From: Treponema sp. UBA4232
Lineage (GTDB): Bacteria; Spirochaetota; Spirochaetia; Treponematales; Treponemataceae
NCBI GenBank assembly: GCA_002396325.1
Contig: DGXM01000073.1
Span: 1-10,974, forward strand
Length of the DNA stretch: 10,974 nt
Direction: 5' to 3'
The position numbers and the translations under genes are program-made. Within the stretch, counting starts at the first letter, position 1; each line of letters opens with the position of its first letter. The notes beneath the pieces were generated by a model, which saw nothing but the letters and a program-made list of their open reading frames with translations, did not search any database and was not told the DNA's origin. Shown in pieces: positions 1 to 5,678 of this stretch.

Positions 1-33
1 GGCAAATGCTGTAGAATTGCCGGAGAGGTTTTT

Positions 34-1668
34 ATGGCGGCTAATATTTTGGATGAGATTGTAAAAAAGCGTCGTGAGGATATTTCACGTCTCGGATTCG
101 AGTTTGGTGTTGCGGTTCCTGAAAAGAGGATGCGTGGAAAACCCGTTCCGTTCCTGCCGGAAAAAGGTGCTGTGCTTGAAGTGAAACGAGCCTCTCCCAG
201 CAAGGGCGACATTGCACCGAATCTTGACGCTTCATCCACTGCTTTCACTTATGCCGCTGCCGGTGCCTCTGCCATTTCCGTTTTGACCGAAATGAATTAT
301 TTCCATGGCTCGCTCGCCGATTTAATTGCTGTCGGAAAAGCCGTGGACTCTTACACTGCCGAGCATCCCGAATCTTCCGTTGCCGTGCTGCGCAAGGATT
401 TTCTGCTTGATGCCGGTGAAGTCGATGTGGCCTATCGCGCCGGTGCCGATGCGGTGCTTTTGATTTCCCGTATTCTGACGGAAGACGAAATGATCCGGAT
501 GGCAAAAAGATGTGAAGAATACGGAATGACCGCTTTCATTGAACTGCGTCTTTCTGAAGATGTGAAAAAACTTGCGTCCGTGTGTGCGGAAGTTGACAAA
601 CGTTTTGTTGTTGCAGGTGTGAATGCCCGCGACCTTGCCACGTTCAGAATCGATATGCTGATTCCATGCGGTATGCTTAATGAAATCAAAGAGACCTGCG
701 GAAATGACATGCGTGTTGTTTTTGAAAGCGGAATAAGAACTCCCGGTGCCGCAGGATTTGCAGGTTCACTCGGATTTACGGGAATGCTTTTGGGAGAGGC
801 CGCCGCAAAAAATCCTGCGATGGCAAAAGACTTGGTGACTTCTTTCAAAGACTCGGCCGTTAATCAAAATGCGAAAAAGTGGTTGGAGCTTGCAACCCGT
901 CTGCGTGAGAAGAAAGAGGGGAAGAAGAACTGCGCCCATCATGCGAATGACAGAACGCGTCCTCTGCTTAAAATCTGCGGACTTACGAATGTGGAGGATG
1001 CCTTGAGTGCCACGCTTATGGACCCGGATTTTCTTGGATTTGTTTTTTCAAAGGGAAGTCCTAGATGCGCGTCTTCCGATGTGGTGCTGCGCGTGAAATC
1101 AATCCTCGATGAACAGTTCAATACGACATGTCAGGATGAGCATATTTTTGCCGCCGGTGAGGATGATTTGGCTCCGATGCTCGTGGGCGTGGTGACGGAT
1201 TTGGAAAGTGAAGAAGGGAAGACCGCGTTGTCTTTGGTGAAAAAAAACAAACTGGATTTTTTACAGCTGCACGGGAAAAAGGCGGTGGAGCAGTTTTTTG
1301 CTGACAGGGAAAATCTGAATCTTCCGCATTATGCCGTGGTGAATGTGGAGTCGCCTTCCGATGTGGATGAAGTGGCACGTCTTTGCGAGTCTGGAGAACC
1401 TCGTGTTTTGATTGATGCGAAAAAAGGTGCCGTGCTTGGGGGAACGGGCTGTTCAGTGTCTTCAGAAAACGTGCTTTCAGTCTCCCGTAAACTTCCATTG
1501 TGGCTTGCGGGGGGAATAAATCCTGAGACAGTTTCTTCCATTATAAACTCATATTCCCCGGAGATGATTGATGTGGCAAGCGGAGTCGAGTCTGAGCCCG
1601 GCAAAAAGGATTACGACAGACTCCTTGCGCTGGACAATGCAATTAGTTCTGCCGTGAGCTGCCGCTGA
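34..1668 (+). CDS. trpCF: Bifunctional indole-3-glycerol phosphate synthase / phosphoribosylanthranilate isomerase (TrpC-TrpF fusion)
   Basis: This cytoplasmic enzyme carries out two consecutive steps of tryptophan synthesis: TrpF isomerises phosphoribosylanthranilate to CdRP, and TrpC closes CdRP to indole-3-glycerol phosphate. The TrpC part (about residues 1-270) shows EVKRASPSKG with catalytic Lys51, VLRKDF with Lys121, FIEL with Glu170, VNARDL and a C-terminal GMLLGEAA phosphate-binding motif. The TrpF part (about 311-544) shows KICGLT with catalytic Cys315, LQLHGKK, Asp461 in LIDAKKG, GGTG and AGGINPE. A charged linker of about 40 residues joins them. All key catalytic residues are present, so both activities are expected. 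The domain order matches the E. coli TrpC-F fusion, and 544 residues is longer than that protein because of the linker and an extra loop in TrpF. The ATG at 34 has GGAGAGG upstream at good spacing. No trpB or trpA follows, so this is probably the end of an operon reading in from the left. Confidence 0.96.
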   Translation: MAANILDEIVKKRREDISRLGFEFGVAVPEKRMRGKPVPFLPEKGAVLEVKRASPSKGDIAPNLDASSTAFTYAAAGASAISVLTEMNYFHGSLADLIAVGKAVDSYTAEHPESSVAVLRKDFLLDAGEVDVAYRAGADAVLLISRILTEDEMIRMAKRCEEYGMTAFIELRLSEDVKKLASVCAEVDKRFVVAGVNARDLATFRIDMLIPCGMLNEIKETCGNDMRVVFESGIRTPGAAGFAGSLGFTGMLLGEAAAKNPAMAKDLVTSFKDSAVNQNAKKWLELATRLREKKEGKKNCAHHANDRTRPLLKICGLTNVEDALSATLMDPDFLGFVFSKGSPRCASSDVVLRVKSILDEQFNTTCQDEHIFAAGEDDLAPMLVGVVTDLESEEGKTALSLVKKNKLDFLQLHGKKAVEQFFADRENLNLPHYAVVNVESPSDVDEVARLCESGEPRVLIDAKKGAVLGGTGCSVSSENVLSVSRKLPLWLAGGINPETVSSIINSYSPEMIDVASGVESEPGKKDYDRLLALDNAISSAVSCR

Positions 1669-2716
1669 TTTTTTTTCCGCGCATAAAGACCCAGTTTTTC
1701 TGAATGAAGTAGCTCACGAAGAAAAGCAGATTGTCCACGATGAGTTTTCCCGCTACGGCTGACAGACCGATTTTGTCCAGTGCCGCAACCAGTGCCGCGC
1801 TTACAAGCATTTTTCCTACGAAGACCGAAGTGAATTTCAGAATTTCGATGCCCGGTTTTTCGTTGCTTTTGAAACTCAGTTTTTTGTTTACGAAGAAATT
1901 TTCTATGCCGGAGCAGATTCTGGCAATCGTTGTGGAAACGAAAATATTCGTTGTTGACGGAAGAAAAGCAAATACCCGTCTGAGGATGATGAACACAATC
2001 CAGTCGACGGCGGCCGCGGAAAGCGAGGAAAACATAAAGCGGAAGAATTTGATGAAAAATCTGGCTGAGTCACGCAGGGGCCGGAAGTGTGATTTCGAGT
2101 TGCCGCTTTCGTAGACGGCTTCAACGGGGATGAAAAGAGGCTTTGTTTTTTTGATTGCCGCTCCCAAAAAATTCATTTCGTATTCGAAACGGCTTCCTTC
2201 TTCTGTCAATGCAAGGTCAAGGAGTTCGTGGGGAATTCCGCGGAGACCGGTGAGAGCGTCAGGAAGATTCGCATGATTTGTGAGATTGAAAAACCAAGTG
2301 CCCAGTTTGTTTGCCCTTTTTGCGAAGCCTGGGATGCCGTCCTTTGAAAAGTCGCGTGTGCCCAGAATGAGCGAATGGGGATTTTCAAGAAGTGTGTCGG
2401 CGGTTTTGCAGATGTCTTCAATGCGGTGCTGTCCGTCTGCGTCTGCGGTGAGAAAGTCTCCTTCCCATTTCTCATCGGAAAGGTATTTGAATGCGGTTTT
2501 GATGGAGGCTCCCTTTCCAAGGTTGTGTTCCGTGTGGAGGACTGTGGCTCCGAGCTTTTCTGCGGCTGAAAATACTTCTTTGCTCGATGGAAAACTTGCG
2601 TCGTCAACAATGACAATCTTCTGGAATCCGCTTTGAAAGAGAGATGCCGTCAAGTCTGTGAGTGTTTCGTAGGGATTCAACGACGGAATTATAACCGCAA
2701 TCCTCTTCCTTTCCAA
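1643..2716 (-). CDS. GT2 family (DPM1-like) glycosyltransferase fused to a GtrA-type membrane domain
   Basis: The protein has 357 residues. Residues 1-215 form a GT2 (DPM1/polyprenyl-phosphate transferase-like) domain with the IIPSLNP start, VDDAS (Asp38-Asp39), the HNLGKGAS loop and a metal-binding Asp92-Ala-Asp94 in TADADGQH. From about 225 to 350 it has four hydrophobic segments with NFFVNKKLSF and YFIQKNWVF, typical of GtrA proteins. Family knowledge suggests it loads a sugar onto undecaprenyl phosphate at the inner membrane, and that the GtrA part may help flip or anchor the lipid-linked sugar. Donor and acceptor cannot be read from sequence. The start is TTG at 2716-2714 (minus strand), supported by AGGAGG five bases upstream; the nearby ATG at 2735 is out of frame. 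Its last 26 bases overlap the end of trpCF on the other strand. It follows the small lipoprotein gene with a 134-base gap, so it may be co-transcribed or use its own weak promoter. Confidence 0.9.
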   Translation of the reverse strand: MERKRIAVIIPSLNPYETLTDLTASLFQSGFQKIVIVDDASFPSSKEVFSAAEKLGATVLHTEHNLGKGASIKTAFKYLSDEKWEGDFLTADADGQHRIEDICKTADTLLENPHSLILGTRDFSKDGIPGFAKRANKLGTWFFNLTNHANLPDALTGLRGIPHELLDLALTEEGSRFEYEMNFLGAAIKKTKPLFIPVEAVYESGNSKSHFRPLRDSARFFIKFFRFMFSSLSAAAVDWIVFIILRRVFAFLPSTTNIFVSTTIARICSGIENFFVNKKLSFKSNEKPGIEILKFTSVFVGKMLVSAALVAALDKIGLSAVAGKLIVDNLLFFVSYFIQKNWVFMRGKKISGSSRQN

Positions 2717-2721
2717 AATGG

Positions 2722-2727
2722 CCTCCT
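2722..2727 (-). promoter_or_regulatory. Shine-Dalgarno site fixing a TTG start
   Basis: On the minus strand AGGAGG lies five bases before TTG at 2716-2714. This perfect site decides the start of the glycosyltransferase, since no in-frame ATG lies nearby and translation from TTG gives the typical GT2 opening (MERKRIAVIIPS). Confidence 0.8.
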
Positions 2728-2751
2728 ATGCTCATGGTTTCTGGACTTTCT

Positions 2752-2780
2752 AATTTACAGGAAGTCTTTGGAAAAAACAA
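2752..2780 (-). promoter_or_regulatory. Possible weak promoter for the GT2-GtrA gene
   Basis: On the minus strand TTGTTT (2780-2775) is followed after 17 bases by TAAATT (2757-2752). Each hexamer matches the sigma-70 consensus only partly (3/6 and 4/6), but spacing and position, about 35 bases before the start codon, are right. The gene could equally be read through from the lipoprotein gene. Confidence 0.3.
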
Positions 2781-2814
2781 TAGGGTGCAGAGGTCGATTC
2801 GAGCTGCTGTATGA

Positions 2815-2838
2815 TTCCGGACCGTGAAATCGGCGGAA
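2815..2838 (-). other. Imperfect hairpin downstream of the lipoprotein gene
   Basis: On the minus strand TTCCGCCG pairs with CGG-TC-CGGAA, giving an eight-pair GC-rich stem with a two-base bulge and a six-base loop, 13 bases past the lipoprotein stop codon. No T-run follows directly, so it is not a standard intrinsic terminator. It may protect the 3' end or reduce read-through into the glycosyltransferase gene. Confidence 0.35.
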
Positions 2839-2850
2839 TTTTCCATGCCT

Positions 2851-3267
2851 TTATTCGGTGAGCGGTTGATTGAAGCCCTTCCATTCGCGGTCGTCCAGAC
2901 GGATTATGCGGTCCATTTCTGCGGAGACTACGATTTCTTCCTGTTCCAGAGTGTTGATGAGAGACTGGAGTTCGGCAGTGGTGAGGCTTTTTTTTGAGGC
3001 GAGGGTGCACATGGATAAATTTCTGTAGATGTAGACCACGCTGAGATTGTGCTTTTCGGCGAGGGATTTCACTTCGTCTTCGCTGGTGCCGGATTTAAGA
3101 GAGACTATCACGGTCTTGTCGGAGTGTTCGGGGAAGTCCCGGAGCAGAGTTGTTTCGGAGTCCTGGGGGGCTGCGGCTTTCTGCACTGCGGGGGTGCGGC
3201 AGCTTGCTGTTGAAATCGTTGCGGCGGCGATGAAAACGCTTGTCAGTCTGAGGGAAAAACGGTTCAT
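2851..3267 (-). CDS. Small predicted lipoprotein with I9/subtilase-propeptide-like domain
   Basis: The protein has 138 residues. Residues 1-22 are a signal peptide with a basic start and hydrophobic core, ending in TAS before Cys23. This fits a lipobox only under the looser spirochaete rules, with Thr rather than Leu at -3. The mature part (about 116 residues) has an Ala/Pro-rich spacer and then, at about 51-122, a pattern of KTVIVSLKSG, a helix ending LAEKHNL, a VVYIYRNLSMCTLA strand, a second helix and AEMDRIIRLD. This resembles the propeptide/inhibitor I9 fold found at the N-terminus of subtilisin-like proteases, but no protease domain follows. It is probably membrane-anchored in the periplasm or at the outer surface. 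A role as protease inhibitor or folding helper is inferred. The ATG at 3267 has AGGAGA seven bases upstream. I see no convincing promoter for it. The exact family assignment is by eye. Confidence 0.75.
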   Translation of the reverse strand: MNRFSLRLTSVFIAAATISTASCRTPAVQKAAAPQDSETTLLRDFPEHSDKTVIVSLKSGTSEDEVKSLAEKHNLSVVYIYRNLSMCTLASKKSLTTAELQSLINTLEQEEIVVSAEMDRIIRLDDREWKGFNQPLTE

Positions 3268-3390
3268 GTGAATCTCCTGTAAATCTGTCTTTAAGTGTCG
3301 TCATCGTATAGAACATTTTATGAAGCGGGATGTTACTTTTGAGGCGGTAAAAGAACTGTGGAAACCGACTTAAAATGTGAGAAAGGTTCG

Positions 3391-3420
3391 ATTCAAACAT
3401 AAAAAATACTTAATTTGAAT
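3391..3420. repeat. Inverted repeat in the divergent control region
   Basis: ATTCAAA (3391-3397) and TTTGAAT (3414-3420) are perfect inverted arms of seven bases around a 16-base AT-rich centre, followed by a T-run from 3422. The repeat lies between the lipoprotein start and the malQ promoter, where an operator could sit. A terminator role is unlikely because no plus-strand gene ends here. AT-rich DNA also produces such arms by chance. Confidence 0.35.
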
Positions 3421-3459
3421 GTTTTTTTTTAGTTTTTTTGCAAGAATTTCTTTTTATTT

Positions 3460-3489
3460 TTGGAAAAGTGTGATATACTAGTTTATAAT
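3460..3489 (+). promoter_or_regulatory. malQ promoter region with two overlapping -10 elements
   Basis: A perfect TATAAT lies at 3484-3489 with TTGGAA at 3460-3465, 18 bases upstream. A second -10, TATACT at 3474-3479, carries an extended TGA just before it. The predicted transcription starts, near 3496 and 3486, leave only about 6 or 16 bases before the ATG at 3502. Long T-runs upstream (3421-3458) could act as a curved or UP-like element. No other promoter-like sequence is closer to the gene. Confidence 0.6.
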
Positions 3490-3501
3490 AGGCTTAATTT
3501 T

Positions 3502-5637
3502 ATGGAAAGAAAAACCGGTGTTGTGGTGCCGCTTTCTGCCCTGTACACAAAGGACAGTCCGGCCGTTGGTGATTTTGTTTCTCTCAAGGCATTTGCCGAT
3601 TTCTGCGCTCAGTGCGGACTCGGCGTTATCCAGCTTTTGCCTGTAAATGACACGGGAACGCAGTCTTCTCCGTATTCAGCACTTTCTGCTTTTGCGCTTC
3701 ATCCGATGTACATTCACATTGAGTCTTTGCCGGAATTTGAGGATGCAATGAAAAACTGCCGTCCATTTTCCGCGGCATATAAGGCTTTTGTGAAGGAGTG
3801 CAAGTACGGTGCCCGTTTTGATTATGCGAAAGTTTCTGAAGGTAAAATTAAGCTGTTGCATCTTCTGTATTCCTATATGGAAAAAGTGATAAGCAGCAAG
3901 AAAAAGTCGGCCCAGACATCTTCGGATTCAAGCAAATCTTTTGCGGATCATTATGACTATGAGATAAAGACTTTCGTGGCGGACAATCCCTGGGTCGTGG
4001 CTTATGCGGTTTTCAAGGATCTTAAGGATTCTTTCAGTCAGGCATCCTGGAAAGAGTGGACTGAAGACAAGCGCACGATGAACCGCCGCCAGATTGAGCT
4101 CAGGTGGAGCAACAGGGCACTCAGGTCGAGTCACAATTTTTATGTCTGGTGCCAGATGCGTGCCGCCTCGCAATTTAAGGATGCTTCAAATTATATCCGT
4201 GCCCAGGGAATCATTTTGAAGGGCGACCTTCCCATTTTGATGAACGAAGACAGTGTGGACTGCTGGGCATGGCCTGAATTCTTCAATCAGGAGCTGCGGG
4301 CAGGCTCTCCTCCCGATGCCGACAATCCTCTGGGGCAAAGATGGGGCTTCCCGACCTACAACTGGGACAAAATCATCAGTGACGATTTTTCCTGGTGGAA
4401 AGACCGCGTGCGTTTTGCTTCCAATTATTACAGTGCATTTCGTCTTGATCACGTGCTCGGATTTTTCAGAATCTGGGAATACAGCGAAAAGGAAACCACC
4501 GCTTTTCTGGGACACACCAATCCGTATGCGTATACCGAAAGACGGGTGCTGCAGAAAATGGGATTCGATGACGGAAGACTCCACTGGCTTTCACAGCCGC
4601 ATATCCCGACGGAAGCGGTTGGATCAATCCTTGGAAACTGGGACGAGGCAAGGTCGGTGATGTCAAAAATCTGTGTGCGTATTGGAGACGAGGAGCTTTG
4701 GAATTTCAAAGACGAAATCACCTGCGATTCGCTCATTTATGCCACGGCTTTTGTTGATGACGGGGAAAAGAACCGTGCGATTCAAAATGTCCTTGCGGAA
4801 AAATGGCGGGACCGCACGCTGATTGAAATTGAAAAGGATAGGTTTGTGCCTGTTTGGTCCTATTCCGCGACGACTGCATGGAAATCTCTTTCTATGGAAG
4901 AGAAAAAATCCCTGGAAGAAGAATTTGCGGCTCTGCAGGAACAGGAAAATGAACTCTGGAAATCACACGCATTTGAAATCCTCCGTCCGATTGTGAAGGA
5001 AACCGAAATGCAGGCGTGTGCCGAGGATTTGGGAGCGAATATTCCTGCGCTGAACGAAGTGCTGCCGGCTTTGGACATTGCAAGTCTGCGCGTGGTCAGA
5101 TGGACCCGCAGATGGGATCAGATGAATCAGCCGTATGAAGCGTTCGACACTTATCCGCATTTGAGCGTGACTTCGACATCCGTTCACGACAGTTCGACAA
5201 TCCGCGAGTGGTGGCAGAATGAAAAGCAGTCGGTGTGGGCTTTCCTTGAGACCGTCAAGTCGGCGGAGCAGAAAAACGAGCTTTTTGCGCCGGATTTGGA
5301 CACTCTGATGGAAAAGAAGCCTGACGAATCTTTGAAAAAATATCCCGTGAATGTGGACACTTGTTTTGATCCGAAAGTTGCGGCCTTTGTTCTTGAAAAA
5401 TGTGCCGGAACCAGAAGCCGCTGGTTTATAAATCCTCTGCAGGACTATCTGTATCTGGATGCTTCCTGTTACCGTGAGAAGGCCGGGGATGAACGCATAA
5501 ATGTGCCGGGAACCGTGAATGAAAACAACTGGACTTACAGGATGCCGGTGTCCGTGGAGGATTTGGCATCGAAATCAGCCCTGATTCAAGAGATACGTAA
5601 GATTGCGGACTTGCATTTGAAATGTTCGCTTGTCTGA
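3502..5637 (+). CDS. malQ: 4-alpha-glucanotransferase (GH77), with a DPE2-like insertion
   Basis: This cytoplasmic enzyme moves alpha-1,4-glucan or glucose units between maltodextrins, or from maltose to glycogen-like acceptors. It has 711 residues from the ATG at 3502. Family motifs are VVVPLSALYTKDSPAVGDF, LLPVNDTG, SPYSALSAFALHP, KGDLPILMNEDSVD, FRLDHVLG with nucleophile Asp316, AEDLG with acid/base Glu508, and SVHDSST with Asp563. The Glu-Asp spacing (55) equals that in Thermus amylomaltase (E340, D395), but the Asp-Glu spacing is 192 instead of 47. About 145 residues are therefore inserted, the hallmark of plant-type DPE2 enzymes. Unlike DPE2 there is no N-terminal starch-binding CBM20 pair. 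A Ser/Lys-rich stretch lies near residues 130-148. A longer in-frame reading from TTG at 3460 is rejected because it starts inside the promoter. The only ribosome site is a weak TAGG at 3489-3492. The GH13 gene follows after 41 bases. Confidence 0.95.
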   Translation: MERKTGVVVPLSALYTKDSPAVGDFVSLKAFADFCAQCGLGVIQLLPVNDTGTQSSPYSALSAFALHPMYIHIESLPEFEDAMKNCRPFSAAYKAFVKECKYGARFDYAKVSEGKIKLLHLLYSYMEKVISSKKKSAQTSSDSSKSFADHYDYEIKTFVADNPWVVAYAVFKDLKDSFSQASWKEWTEDKRTMNRRQIELRWSNRALRSSHNFYVWCQMRAASQFKDASNYIRAQGIILKGDLPILMNEDSVDCWAWPEFFNQELRAGSPPDADNPLGQRWGFPTYNWDKIISDDFSWWKDRVRFASNYYSAFRLDHVLGFFRIWEYSEKETTAFLGHTNPYAYTERRVLQKMGFDDGRLHWLSQPHIPTEAVGSILGNWDEARSVMSKICVRIGDEELWNFKDEITCDSLIYATAFVDDGEKNRAIQNVLAEKWRDRTLIEIEKDRFVPVWSYSATTAWKSLSMEEKKSLEEEFAALQEQENELWKSHAFEILRPIVKETEMQACAEDLGANIPALNEVLPALDIASLRVVRWTRRWDQMNQPYEAFDTYPHLSVTSTSVHDSSTIREWWQNEKQSVWAFLETVKSAEQKNELFAPDLDTLMEKKPDESLKKYPVNVDTCFDPKVAAFVLEKCAGTRSRWFINPLQDYLYLDASCYREKAGDERINVPGTVNENNWTYRMPVSVEDLASKSALIQEIRKIADLHLKCSLV

Positions 5638-5667
5638 GTTTTTAGAGACAACTCTGAATTATTTTAT

Positions 5668-5674
5668 GGAGGAA
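5668..5674 (+). promoter_or_regulatory. Strong Shine-Dalgarno site of the GH13 gene
   Basis: GGAGGAA sits four bases before the ATG at 5679. It is much stronger than the site of malQ, the first gene of the pair, so the second protein may be made at a higher rate per transcript. Confidence 0.75.
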
Positions 5675-5678
5675 CGGA

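Noticed and set aside
1..33. Possible tail of an upstream trp gene (frame 3 ends at TAG 12-14 after three codons).
   Set aside because: Three codons cannot identify a gene; another frame is open to 64 as well. The trp operon context is plausible but not shown by this sequence.
1645..1677. Intrinsic terminator for trpCF at the T-run after its stop codon.
   Set aside because: The T-run is clear, but only a three-pair stem can be drawn before it.
3268..3390. Promoter for the lipoprotein gene (for example TAAAAT or TATACG on the minus strand).
   Set aside because: No -10-like hexamer has a fitting -35 at 16-18 bases; any choice would be arbitrary.
3460..3501. A longer MalQ starting at TTG 3460.
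   Set aside because: This TTG has no ribosome site and overlaps the -35/-10 promoter elements; the protein from ATG 3502 starts right at the conserved GVVVPLSAL region.
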